Below, piece by piece: positions 1 to 13,000 of a stretch of DNA of 64,000 bases (its first letter is position 1; each line of letters starts with the position of its first letter). The notes beneath the pieces are model-generated. The model was given only the letters and a program-made list of their open reading frames with translations. It searched no databases and was not told where the DNA came from. The DNA is taken from NCBI GenBank assembly GCA_920105625.2, contig CAKKTE020000070.1:186001-250000 (forward strand), given 5' to 3'. The translations under genes were made by a program, and so were the position numbers. Origin of the DNA: Clusia tigrina. Taxonomy: Eukaryota; Arthropoda; Insecta; Diptera; Clusiidae.

Positions 1-759
1 CTCAAAGCTATGCTACCCTTGAGTCCCAAATCAAACACTCTAAAAATTTCAAATGGCCCTAACTTCTATACGGTACGTCCTACACCTATCAAAGTGTGCA
101 ACATACAAATGCTTGTAACTTTTTACTGGAGCGTCATAAAACCTTGAAATTTTGTAACAATAAAGTACTCTAGCCACTTGTCAATTTAAGCTATTGCTCA
201 AATCTATGCTACCCTTGGTTCCCAAATCAAACACTGATAAAACTTCAAATGGCTCTAACTTATATACGGTACGTCCTACACCTATCAAAGTTTGCAACAT
301 ACAAATGCTTGTAACTTTTTACTGGAGCGTCATAAAGCTTGAAATTTTGTAACTATAAAGTACTCGAGCCACTTGTCAATTTAAGATATCGCTCAAAGCT
401 ATGCTACCCTTGAGTCCCAAATGAAACACTGATAAAACTTCAAATGGCCCTAAATTCTATATGGTACGTCCTACACCTATCAAAGTTTGCAACTTACAAA
501 TGCTTGTAAATTTTTACTGGAGCGTCATAAAACCTTGAAATTTTGTAACAATAAAGTACTCGAGCCTCTTGTCAATTTAAGCTATCGCTCAAAGCTATGC
601 TACCCTTGAGTCCCAAATCAAACACTGATAAAACTTCAAATAGCCCTAACTTCTATACGGTACGTCCTACACCTATCAATGTTTGCAACATACAAATGCT
701 TGTAACTTTTTACTGGAGCGTCATAAAACGTTGAAGTTTTGTAACAATAAAGTACTCGA
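1..759 (+). repeat. Chimaeric head of the left arm
   Basis: Four monomers that do not follow the 3,494-bp period of the next block. Positions 1-330 match 10,089-10,420 (shared CTCTAAAAATTTC and the rare ATTGCTC). The CATAAAGCTT and GATATCGCTC variants (331, about 385) recur at a shift of 8,538 bp, near 8,869 and 8,923. The stretch is thus a junction of two HOR variants found together again at 8.8-10.4 kb. Confidence 0.75.
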
Positions 760-1264
760 GCCACTTGTCAATTTAAGCTATCGCTCAAATCTATGCTACC
801 GTTGAGTCCCAAATCAAACACTGATAAAACTTCAAATGGCCCTAACTTCTATACGAGACGTCCTACACCTATCAAAGTTTGCAACATACAAATGCTTGTA
901 ACTTTTTACTGGAGCGTCATAAAATCTTGAAATTTTGTACCAATAAAGTACTCGAGCCTCTTGCCAATTTAAGCTATCGCTCAAAGCTATGCTACCCTTG
1001 AGTCCCAAATCAAACACTGATAAAATTTCAAATGGCCCTGACTTCTATACGGTACGTCCTACACTTATCAATGTTTGCAACATACAAATGCTTGTAACTT
1101 TTTACTGGAGCGTCATAAAACGTTGAAATTTTGTAACAATAAAGTACTCGAGCCTCTTGTCAATTTAAGCTATCGCTCAAAGATATGCTACCCTTGAGTC
1201 CCAAATCAAACACTGATAAAACTTCAAATGGCCCTAACTTCTATACGGTACGTCCTACACCTAT

Positions 1265-1275
1265 CAATGCTTGTA
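1265..1275 (+). repeat. Diagnostic 17-bp deletion, type 1 (CAATGCTTGTA)
   Basis: CTATCAATGCTTG replaces CTATCAATG, 13 bases and AATGCTTG. The lost 17 bases lie between two direct AATG copies, so one AATG and the intervening bases went, as in replication slippage. The same deletion marks monomers near 4,759, 9,803, 10,767 and 13,673 and tags the 8-mer part of the 3,494-bp HOR and the 2,906-bp HOR. All copies probably descend from one event. Confidence 0.85.
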
Positions 1276-3174
1276 ACTTTTTACTGGAGCGTCATAAAAC
1301 GTTGAAATTTTGTAACAATAAAGTACTCGAGCCACTTGTCAATTTAAGCTATCGCTCAAATCTATGCTACCGTTGAGTCCCAAATCAAACACTGATAAAA
1401 CTTCAAATGGCTCTAACTTCTATACGGTACGTCCTACACCTATCAATGTTTGCAACATACAACTGCTTGTAACTTTTTACTGGAGCGTCATAAAACCTTG
1501 AAGTTTTGTAACAATAAAGTACTCGAGGCTCTTGTCAATTTAAGCTATCGCTCAAAGCTATGCTACCCTTGAGTCCCAATTCAAACACTGTAAAAATTTC
1601 AAATGGCCCTAACTTCTATACGGTACGTCCTACACCTATCAAAGTGTGCAACATACAAATGCTTGTAACTTTTTACTGGAGCGTCATAAAACCTTGAAAT
1701 TTTGTAACAATAAAGTACTCTAGCCACTTGTCAATTTAAGCTATCGCTCAAATCTATGCTACCCTTGGTTCCCAAATCAAACACTGATAAAACTTCAAAT
1801 GGCTCTAACTTATATACGGTACGTCCTACACCTATCAAAGTTTGCAACATACAAATGCTTGTAACTTTTTACTGGAGCGTCATAAAACCTTGAAATTTTG
1901 TAACTATAAAGTACTCGAGCCACTTGTCAACTTAAGCTATCGCTCAAAGCTATTCTACCCTTGAATCCCAAATGAAACACTGATAAAACTTCAAATGGCC
2001 CTAAATTCTATATGGTACGTCCTACACCTATCAAAGTTTGCAACTTACAAATGCTTGTAAATTTTTACTGGAGCGTCATAAAACCTTGAAATTTTGTAAC
2101 AATAAAGTACTCGAGCCTCTTGTCAATTTAAGCTATCGCTCAAAGCTATGCTACCCTTGAGTCCCAAATCAAACACTGATAAAACTTCAAATGGCCCTAA
2201 CTTCTATACGGTATGTCCTACATCTATCAAAGTTTGCAACATACAAATGCTTGTAACTTTTTACTGGAGCGTCATAAAACCTTGAAATTTTGTAACAATA
2301 AAGTACTCGAGCCACTTGTCAATTTAAGCTATCGCTCAAATCTATGCTACCGTTGAGTCCCAAATCAAACACTGATAAAACTTCAAATGGCCCTAACTTC
2401 TATACGAGACGTCCTACACCTATCAAAGTTTGCAACATACAAATGCTTGTAACTTTTTACTGGAGCGTCATAAAATCTTGAAATTTTGTACCAATAAAGT
2501 ACTCGAGCCTCTTGCCAATTTAAGCTATCGCTCAAAGCTATGCTACCCTTGAGTCCCAAATCAAACACTGATAAAATTTCAAATGGCCCTGACTTCTATA
2601 CGGTACGTCCTACACTTATCAATGTTTGCAACATACAAATGCTTGTAACTTTTTACTGGAGCGTCATAAAACGTTGAAATTTTGTAACAATAAAGTACTC
2701 AAGCCTCTTGTCAATTTAAGCTATCGCTCAAAGATATGCTACCCTTGAGTCCCAAATCAAACACTGATAAAACTTCAAATAGCCCTAACTTCTATACGGT
2801 ATGTCCTACACCTATCAAAGTTTGCAACTTACAAATGCTTGTAAATTTTTACTGGAGCGTCATAAAACCTTGAAATTTTGTAACAATAAGGTACTCGAGC
2901 TACTTGTCAATTTAAGCTATCGCTCAAATCTATGCTACCCTTGAGTCCCAAATCAAAAACTGATTAAACTTCAAATGGCCCTAACTTCTATACGGTACGT
3001 CCTACACCTATCAAAGTTTGCAACATACAAATGATTGTAACTTTTTACTGGAGCGTCATAAAACCTTGAAGTTTTGTAACAATAAAGTACTCGAGCCTCT
3101 TGTCAATTTAAGCTATCGCTCAAAGCTATGCTACCCTTGAGTCCCAAATCAAACACTGTAAAAATTTCAAATGG

Positions 3175-3187
3175 CCCTAACTACACC
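3175..3187 (+). repeat. Diagnostic 17-bp deletion, type 2 (CTAACTACACC)
   Basis: GGCCCTAACTACACC replaces the usual GGCCCTAACTTCTATACGG stretch through to CCTACACC. The deletion ends share only CT. It occurs with CTACACC at 3,181, 6,675, 8,618, 12,682, 15,588, 18,706, 20,452, 21,806 and 23,552 and is always followed by the CAATGTGTGC variant. It removes the CpG-rich TACGGTACG segment. It is confined to the first 24 kb and is the best single tag of that HOR family. Confidence 0.85.
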
Positions 3188-6100
3188 TATCAATGTGTGC
3201 AACATACAAATGCTTATAACTTTTTACTGGAGCGTCATAAAACCTTGAAATTTTGTAACAATAAAGTACTCTAGCCACTTGTCAATTTAAGCTATCGCTC
3301 AAATCTATGCTACCCTTGGGTCCCAAATCAAACACAGAGAAAACTTCAAATGGCTCTAACTTATATACGGTACGTCCTACACCTATCAATGTTTGCAACA
3401 TACAACTGCTTGTAACTTTTTACTGGAGCGTCATAAAACCTTGAAGTTTTGTAACAATAAAGTACTCGAGGCTCTTGTCAATTTAAGCTATCGCTCAAAG
3501 CTATGCTACCCTTGAGTCCCAAATCAAACACTGTAAAAATTTCAAATGGCCCTAACTTCTATACGGTACGTCCTACACCTATCAAAGTGTGCAACATACA
3601 AATGCTTGTAACTTTTTACTGGAGCGTCATAAAACCTTGAAATTTTGTAACAATAAAGTACTCTAGCCACTTGTCAATTTAAGCTATCGCTCAAATCTAT
3701 GCTACCCTTGGTTCCCAAATCAAACACTGATAAAACTTCAAATGGCTCTAACTTATATACGGTACGTCCTACACCTATCAAAGTTTGCAACATACAAATG
3801 CTTGTAACTTTTTACTGGAGCGTCATAAAACCTTGAAATTTTGTAACTATAAAGTACTCGAGCCACTTGTCAACTTAAGCTATCGCTCAAAGCTATTCTA
3901 CCCTTGAATCCCAAATGAAACACTGATAAAACTTCAAATGGCCCTAAATTCTATATGGTACGTCCTACACCTATCAAAGTTTGCAACATACAAATGCTTG
4001 TAAATTTTTACTGGAGCGTCATAAAACCTTGAAATTTTGTAACAATAAAGTACTCGAGCCTCTTGTCAATTTAAGCTATCGCTCAAAGCTATGCTACCCT
4101 TGAGTCCCAAATCAAACACTGATAAAACTTCAAATGGCCCTAACTTCTATACGGTACGTCCTACATCTATCAAAGTTTGCAACATACAAATGCTTGTAAC
4201 TTTTTACTGGAGCGTCATAAAACCTTGAAATTTTGTAACAATAAAGTACTCGAGCCACTTGTCAATTTAAGCTATCGCTCAAATCTATGCTACCGTTGAG
4301 TCCCAAATCAAACACTGATAAAACTTCAAATGGCCCTAACTTCTATACGAGACGTCCTACACCTATCAAAGTTTGCAACATACAAATGCTTGTAACTTTT
4401 TACTGGAGCGTCATAAAATCTTGAAATTTTGTACCAATAAAGTACTCGAGCCTCTTGCCAATTTAAGCTATCGCTCAAAGCTATGCTACCCTTGAGTCCC
4501 AAATCAAACACTGATAAAATTTCAAATGGCCCTGACTTCTATACGGTACGTCCTACACTTATCAATGTTTGCAACATACAAATGCTTGTAACTTTTTACT
4601 GGAGCGTCATAAAACGTTGAAATTTTGTAACAATAAAGTACTCGAGCCTCTTGTCAATTTAAGCTATCGCTCAAAGATATGCTACCCTTGAGTCCCAAAT
4701 CAAACACTGATAAAACTTCAAATGGCCCTAACTTCTATACGGTACGTCCTACACCTATCAATGCTTGTAACTTTTTACTGGAGCGTCATAAAACGTTGAA
4801 ATTTTGTAACAATAAAGTACTCGAGCCACTTGTCAATTTAAGCTATCGCTCAAATCTATGCTACCGTTGAGTCCCAAATCAAACACTGATAAAACTTCAA
4901 ATGGCTCTAACTTCTATACGGTACGTCCTACACCTATCAATGTTTGCAACATACAACTGCTTGTAACTTTTTACTGGAGCGTCATAAAACCTTGAAGTTT
5001 TGTAACAATAAAGTACTCGAGGCTCTTGTCAATTTAAGCTATCGCTCAAAGCTATGCTACCCTTGAGTCCCAATTCAAACACTGTAAAAATTTCAAATGG
5101 CCCTAACTTCTATACGGTACGTCCTACACCTATCAAAGTGTGCAACATACAAATGCTTGTAACTTTTTACTGGAGCGTCATAAAACCTTGAAATTTTGTA
5201 ACAATAAAGTACTCTAGCCACTTGTCAATTTAAGCTATCGCTCAAATCTATGCTACCCTTGGTTCCCAAATCAAACACTGATAAAACTTCAAATGGCTCT
5301 AACTTATATACGGTACGTCCTACACCTATCAAAGTTTGCAACATACAAATGCTTGTAACTTTTTACTGGAGCGTCATAAAACCTTGAAATTTTGTAACTA
5401 TAAAGTACTCGAGCCACTTGTCAACTTAAGCTATCGCTCAAAGCTATTCTACCCTTGAATCCCAAATGAAACACTGATAAAACTTCAAATGGCCCTAAAT
5501 TCTATATGGTACGTCCTACACCTATCAAAGTTTGCAACTTACAAATGCTTGTAAATTTTTACTGGAGCGTCATAAAACCTTGAAATTTTGTAACAATAAA
5601 GTACTCGAGCCTCTTGTCAATTTAAGCTATCGCTCAAAGCTATGCTACCCTTGAGTCCCAAATCAAACACTGATAAAACTTCAAATGGCCCTAACTTCTA
5701 TACGGTACGTCCTACATCTATCAAAGTTTGCAACATACAAATGCTTGTAACTTTTTACTGGAGCGTCATAAAACCTTGAAATTTTGTAACAATAAAGTAC
5801 TCGAGCCACTTGTCAATTTAAGCTATCGCTCAAATCTATGCTACCGTTGAGTCCCAAATCAAACACTGATAAAACTTCAAATGGCCCTAACTTCTATACG
5901 AGACGTCCTACACCTATCAAAGTTTGCAACATACAAATGCTTGTAACTTTTTACTGGAGCGTCATAAAATCTTGAAATTTTGTACCAATAAAGTACTCGA
6001 GCCTCTTGCCAATTTAAGCTATCGCTCAAAGCTATGCTACCCTTGAGTCCCAAATCAAACACTGATAAAATTTCAAATGGCCCTGACTTCTATACGGTAC

Positions 6101-8150
6101 GTCCTACACTTATCAATGTTTGCAACATACAAATGCTTGTAACTTTTTACTGGAGCGTCATAAAACGTTGAAATTTTGTAACAATAAAGTACTCAAGCCT
6201 CTTGTCAATTTAAGCTATCGCTCAAAGATATGCTACCCTTGAGTCCCAAATCAAACACTGATAAAACTTCAAATAGCCCTAACTTCTATACGGTATGTCC
6301 TACACCTATCAAAGTTTGCAACATACAAATGCTTGTAACTTTTTACGGGAGCGTCATAAAACCTTGAAATTTTGTAACAATAAGGTACTCGAGCTACTTG
6401 TCAATTTAAGCTATCGCTCAAATCTATGCTACCCTTGAGTCCCAAATCAAAAACTGATTAAACTTCAAATGGCCCTAACTTCTATACGGTACGTCCTACA
6501 CCTATCAAAGTTTGCAACATACAAATGATTGTAACTTTTTACTGGAGCGTCATAAAACCTTGAAGTTTTGTAACAATAAAGTACTCGAGCCTCTTGTCAA
6601 TTTAAGCTATCGCTCAAAGCTATGCTACCCTTGAGTCCCAAATCAAACACTGTAAAAATTTCAAATGGCCCTAACTACACCTATCAATGTGTGCAACATA
6701 CAAATGCTTATAACTTTTTACTGGAGCGTCATAAAACCTTGAAATTTTGTAACAATAAAGTACTCTAGCCACTTGTCAATTTAAGCTATCGCTCAAATCT
6801 ATGCTACCCTTGGGTCCCAAATCAAACACTGAGAAAACTTCTAATGGCTCTAACTTATATACGGTACGTCCTACACCTATCAATGTTTGCAACATACAAC
6901 TGCTTGTAACTTTTTACTGGAGCGTCATAAAACCTTGAAGTTTTGTAACAATAAAGTACTCGAGGCTCTTGTCAATTTAAGCTATCGCTCAAAGCTATGC
7001 TACCCTTGAGTCCCAAATCAAACACTGTAAAAATTTCAAATGGCCCTAACTTCTATACGGTACGTCCTACACCTATCAAAGTGTGCAACATACAAATGCT
7101 TGTAACTTTTTACTGGAGCGTCATAAAACCTTGAAATTTTGTAACAATAAAGTACTCTAGCCACTTGTCAATTTAAGCTATCGCTCAAATCTATGCTACC
7201 CTTGGTTCCCAAATCAAACACTGATAAAACTTCAAATGGCTCTAACTTATATACGGTACGTCCTACACCTATCAAAGTTTGCAACATACAAATGCTTGTA
7301 ACTTTTTACTGGAGCGTCATAAAACCTTGAAATTTTGTAACTATAAAGTACTCGAGCCACTTGTCAACTTAAGCTATCGCTCAAAGCTATTCTACCCTTG
7401 AATCCCAAATGAAACACTGATAAAACTTCAAATGGCCCTAAATTCTATATGGTACGTCCTACACCTATCAAAGTTTGCAACTTACAAATGCTTGTAAATT
7501 TTTACTGGAGCGTCATAAAACCTTGAAATTTTGTAACAATAAAGTACTCGAGCCTCTTGTCAATTTAAGCTATCGCTCAAAGCTATGCTACCCTTGAGTC
7601 CCAAATCAAACACTGATAAAACTTCAAATGGCCCTAACTTCTATACGGTACGTCCTACATCTATCAAAGTTTGCAACATACAAATGCTTGTAACTTTTTA
7701 CTGGAGCGTCATAAAACCTTGAAATTTTGTAACAATAAAGTACTCGAGCCACTTGTCAATTTAAGCTATCGCTCAAATCTATGCTACCGTTGAGTCCCAA
7801 ATCAAACACTGATAAAACTTCAAATGGCCCTAACTTCTATACGAGACGTCCTACACCTATCAAAGTTTGCAACATACAAATGCTTGTAACTTTTTACTGG
7901 AGCGTCATAAAATCTTGAAATTTTGTACCAATAAAGTACTCGAGCCTCTTGCCAATTTAAGCTATCGCTCAAAGCTATGCTACCCTTGAGTCCCAAATCA
8001 AACACTGATAAAATTTCAAATGGCCCTGACTTCTATACGGTACGTCCTACACTTATCAATGTTTGCAACATACAAATGCTTGTAACTTTTTACTGGAGCG
8101 TCATAAAACGTTGAAATTTTGTAACAATAAAGTACTCAAGCCTCTTGTCA

Positions 8151-10019
8151 ATTTAAGCTATCGCTCAAAGATATGCTACCCTTGAGTCCCAAATCAAACA
8201 CTGATAAAACTTCAAATAGCCCTAACTTCTATACGGTATGTCCTACACCTATCAAAGTTTGCAACATACAAATGCTTGTAACTTTTTACGGGAGCGTCAT
8301 AAAACCTTGAAATTTTGTAACAATAAGGTACTCGAGCTACTTGTCAATTTAAGCTATCGCTCAAATCTATGCTACCCTTGAGTCCCAAATCAAAAACTGA
8401 TTAAACTTCAAATGGCCCTAACTTCTATACGGTACGTCCTACACCTATCAAAGTTTGCAACATACAAATGATTGTAACTTTTTACTGGAGCGTCATAAAA
8501 CCTTGAAGTTTTGTAACAATAAAGTACTCGAGCCTCTTGTCAATTTAAGCTATCGCTCAAAGCTATGCTACCCTTGAGTCCCAAATCAAACACTGTAAAA
8601 ATTTCAAATGGCCCTAACTACACCTATCAATGTGTGCAACATACAAATGCTTATAACTTTTTACTGGAGCGTCATAAAACCTTGAAATTTTGTAACAATA
8701 AAGTACTCTAGCCACTTGTCAATTTAAGCTATCGCTCAAATCTATGCTACCCTTGGGTCCCAAATCAAACACTGAGAAAACTTCAAATGGCTCTAACTTA
8801 TATACGGTACGTCCTACACCTATCAAAGTTTGCAACATACAAATGCTTGTAACTTTTTACTGGAGCGTCATAAAGCTTGAAATTTTGTAACTATAAAGTA
8901 CTCGAGCCACTTGTCAATTTAAGATATCGCTCAAAGCTATGCTACCCTTGAGTCCCAAATGAAACACTGATAAAACTTCAAATGGCCCTAAATTCTATAT
9001 GGTACGTCCTACATCTATCAAAGTTTGCAACTTACAAATGCTTGTAAATTTTTACTGGAGCGTCATAAAACCTTGAAATTTTGTAAGAATAAAGTACTCG
9101 AGCCTCTTGTCAATTTAAGCTATCGCTCAAAGCTATGCTACCCTTGAGTCCCAAATCAAACACTGATAAAACTTCAAATAGCTCTAACTTCTATACGGTA
9201 CGTCCTACACCTATCAATGTTTGCAACATACAAATGCTTGTAACTTTTTACTGGAGCGTCATAAAACGTTGAAGTTTTGTAACAATAAAGTACTCGAGCC
9301 ACTTGTCAATTTAAGCTATCGCTCAAATCTATGCTACCGTTGAGTCCCAAATCAAACACTGATAAAACTTCAAATGGCCCTAACTTCTATACGAGACGTC
9401 CTACACCTATCAAAGTTTGCAACATACAAATGCTTGTAACTTTTTACTGGAGCGTCATAAAATCTTGAAATTTTGTACCAATAAAGTACTCGAGCCTCTT
9501 GCCAATTTAAGCTATCGCTCAAAGCTATGCTACCCTTGAGTCCCAAATCAAACACTGATAAAATTTCAAATGGCCCTGACTTCTATACGGTACGTCCTAA
9601 ACTTATCAATGTTTGCAACATACAAATGCTTGTAACTTTTTACTGGAGCGTCATAAAACGTTGAAATTTTGTAACAATAAAGTACTCGAGCCTCTTGTCA
9701 ATTTAAGCTATCGCTCAAAGCTATGCTACCCTTGAGTCCCAAATCAAACACTGATAAAACTTCAAATGGCCCTAACTTCTATACGGTACGTCCTACACCT
9801 ATCAATGCTTGTAACTTTTTACTGGAGCGTCATAAAACGTTGAAATTTTGTAACAATAAAGTACTCGAGCCACTTGTCAATTTAAGCTATCGCTCAAATC
9901 TATGCTACCGTTGAGTCCCAAATCAAACACTGATAAAACTTCAAATGGCTCTAACTTCTATACGGTACGTCCTACACCTATCAATGTTTGCAACATACAA
10001 CTGCTTGTAACTTTTTACT
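8151..10019 (+). repeat. Chimaeric link between two HOR families
   Basis: The first part (to about 8,830) matches 6,208-6,890 at a shift of 1,943 bp, including the CTAACTACACC deletion at 8,618. From about 8,840 it matches the head of the window at a shift of 8,538 bp (CATAAAGCTT at 8,869; the GAGACG monomer at 9,370; the CAATGC deletion near 9,803). The switch looks like unequal exchange between out-of-register HOR copies. Confidence 0.75.
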
Positions 10020-13000
10020 GTAGCGTCATAAAACCTTGAAGTTTTGTAACAATAAAGTACTCGTGGCTCTTGTCAATTTAAGCTATCGCTCAAAGCTATG
10101 CTACCCTTGAGTCCCAAATCAAACACTCTAAAAATTTCAAATGGCCCTAACTTCTATACGGTACGTCCTACACCTATCAAAGTGTGCAACATACAAATGC
10201 TTGTAACTTTTTACTGGAGCGTCATAAAACCTTGAAATTTTGTAACAATAAAGTACTCTAGCCACTTGTCAATTTAAGCTATTGCTCAAATCTATGCTAC
10301 CCTTGGTTCCCAAATCAAACACTGATAAAACTTCAAATGGCTCTAACTTATATACGGTACGTCCTACACCTATCAAAGTTTGCAACATACAAATGCTTGT
10401 AACTTTTTACTGGAGCGTCATAAAACCTTGAAATTTTGTAACTATAAAGTACTCGAGCCACTTGTCAACTTAAGCTATCGCTCAAAGCTATTCTACCCTT
10501 GAATCCCAAATGAAACACTGATAAAACTTCAAATGGCTCTAACTTGTATACGGTACGTCCTACACCTATCAAAGTTTGCAACATACAAATGCTTGTAACT
10601 TTTTACTGGAGCGTCATAAAACGTTGAAATTTTGTAACAATAAAGTACTCGAGCCTCTTGTCAATTTAAGCTATCGCTCAAAGATATGCTACCCTTGAGT
10701 CCCAAATCAAACACTGATAAAACTTCAAATGGCCCTAACTTCTATACGGTACGTCCTACACCTATCAATGCTTGTAACTTTTTACTAGAGCGTCATAAAA
10801 CGTTGAAATTTTGTAACAATAAAGTACTCGAGCCACTTGTCAATTTAAGCTATCGCTCAAATCTATGCTACCGTTGAGTCCCAAATCAAACACTGATAAA
10901 ACTTCAAATAGCCCTAACTTCTATACGGTACGTCCTACACCTATCAATGTTTGCAACATACAAATGCTTGTAACTTTTTACTGGAGCGTCATAAAACGTT
11001 GAAGTTTTGTAACAATAAAGTACTCGAGCCACTTGTCAATTTAAGCTATCGCTCAAATCTATGCTACCGTTGAGTCCCAAATCAAACACTGATAAAACTT
11101 CAAATGGCCCTAACTTCTATACGAGACGTCCTACACCTATCAAAGTTTGCAACATACAAATGCTTGTAACTTTTTACTGGAGCGTCATAAAATCTTGAAA
11201 TTTTGTACCAATAAAGTACTCGAGCCTCTTGCCAATTTAAGCTATCGCTCAAAGCTATGCTACCCTTGAGTCCCAAATCAAACACTGATAAAACTTCAAA
11301 TGGCTCTAACTTGTATACGGTACGTCCCACACCTATCAAAGTTTGCAACATACAAATGCTTGTAACTTTTTACTGGAGCGTCATAAAACGTTGAAATTTT
11401 GTAACTATAAAGAACTCGAGCCACTTGTCAATTTAAGCTATCGCTCAAAGATATGCTACCCTTGAGTCCCAAATCAAACACTGATAAAATTTCAAATGGC
11501 CCTAACTTCTATACGGTATGTCCTACACCTATCAAAGTTTGCAACATACAAATGCTTGTAACTTTTTACGGGAGCGTCATAAAACCTTGAAATTTTGTAA
11601 CAATAAAGTACTCTAGCCACTTGTCAATTTAAGCTATCGCTCAAATCTATGCTACCCTTGGTTCCCAAATCAAACACTGATAAAACTTCAAATGGCTCTA
11701 ACTTATATACGGTACGTCCTACACCTATCAAAGTTTGCAACATACAAATGCTTGTAACTTTTTACTGGAGCGTCATAAAACCTTGAAATTTTGTAACTAT
11801 AAAGTACTCGAGCCACTTGTCAACTTAAGCTATCGCTCAAAGCTATTCTACCCTTGAATCCCAAATGAAACACTGATAAAACTTCAAATGGCCCTAAATT
11901 CTATATGGTACGTCCTACACCTATCAAAGTTTGCAACTTACAAATGCTTGTAAATTTTTACTGGAGCGTCATAACACCTTGAAATTTTGTAACAATAAAG
12001 TACTCGAGCCTCTTGTCAATTTAAGCTATCGCTCAAAGCTATGCTACCCTTGAGTCCCAAATCAAACACTGATAAAACTTCAAATGGCCCTAACTTCTAT
12101 ACGGTACGTCCTACATCTATCAAAGTTTGCAACATACAAATGCTTGTAACTTTTTACTGGAGCGTCATAAAACCTTGAAATTTTGTAACAATAAAGTACT
12201 CGAGCCACTTGTCAATTTAAGCTATCGCTCAAATCTATGCTACCGTTGAGTCCCAAATCAAACACTGATAAAACTTCAAATGGCCGTAACTTCTATACGA
12301 TACGTCCTACACCTATCAAAGTTTGCAACATACAAATGCTTGTAACTTTTTACGGGAGCGTCATAAAACCTTGAAATTTTGTAACAATAAGGTACTCGAT
12401 CTTCTTGTCAATTTAAGCTATCGCTCAAATCTATGCTACCCTTGAGTCCCAAATCAAAAACTGATTAAACTTCAAATGGCCCTAACTTCTATACGGTACG
12501 TCCTACACCTATCAAAGTTTGCAACATACAAATGATTGTAACTTTTTACTGGAGCGTCATAAAACCTTGAAGTTTTGTAACAATAAAGTACTCGAGCCTC
12601 TTGTCAATTTAAGCTATCGCTCAAAGCTATGCTACCCTTGAGTCCCAAATCAAACACTGTAAAAATTTCAAATGGCCCTAACTACACCTATCAATGTGTG
12701 CAACATACAAATGCTTGTAACTTTTTACTGGAGCGTCATAAAACCTTGAAATTTTGTAACAATAAAGTACTCTAGCCACTTGTCAATTTAAGCTATCGCT
12801 CAAATCTATGCTACCCTTGGGTCCCAAATCAAACACTGAGAAAACTTCAAATGGCTCTAACTTATATACGGTACGTCCTACACCTATCAAAGTTTGCAAC
12901 ATACAAATGCTTGTAACTTTTTACTGGAGCGTCATAAAACCTTGAAGTTTTGTAACAATAAAGTACTCGTGGCTCTTGTCAATTTAAGCTATCGCTCAAA

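Larger units (their letters stand above)
760..8150 (+). repeat. 3,494-bp, 18-monomer higher-order repeat, about 2.1 copies
   Basis: Diagnostic variants return at exactly 3,494 bp: the CTATACGAGACG/CCAATAAAG/CTTGCCAATT monomer starts near 832, 4,326 and 7,820 and again near 2,383 and 5,877; the CAATGC deletion monomer is at 1,265 and 4,759; the CTAACTACACC deletion monomer is at 3,181 and 6,675. The unit is made of an 8-mer (1,551 bp) and a 10-mer (1,943 bp), each with one 17-bp deletion, and 18 x 196 minus 34 gives 3,494. Copies are nearly identical, which points to recent amplification or homogenisation. The period fails after about 8,150. Confidence 0.9.

Noticed and set aside
331..340. HindIII/EcoRV-bearing monomers (CATAAAGCTT, GATATCGC) as a separate family
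   Set aside because: They differ from neighbours by one lost base and a few substitutions, and sit in register with the 196-bp unit. They are a variant useful as a marker, not another repeat.
832..1017. Recurrent 60-89 codon open frames on both strands (for example 832-1,017, 1,185-1,376, 16,322-16,591, 62,956-63,138)
   Set aside because: They are chance frames of the satellite monomer and recur only because it does. The 196-bp unit shifts frame at each copy, the frames cross monomer borders, and variants do not favour silent changes. No domain or ribosome-binding context is visible.
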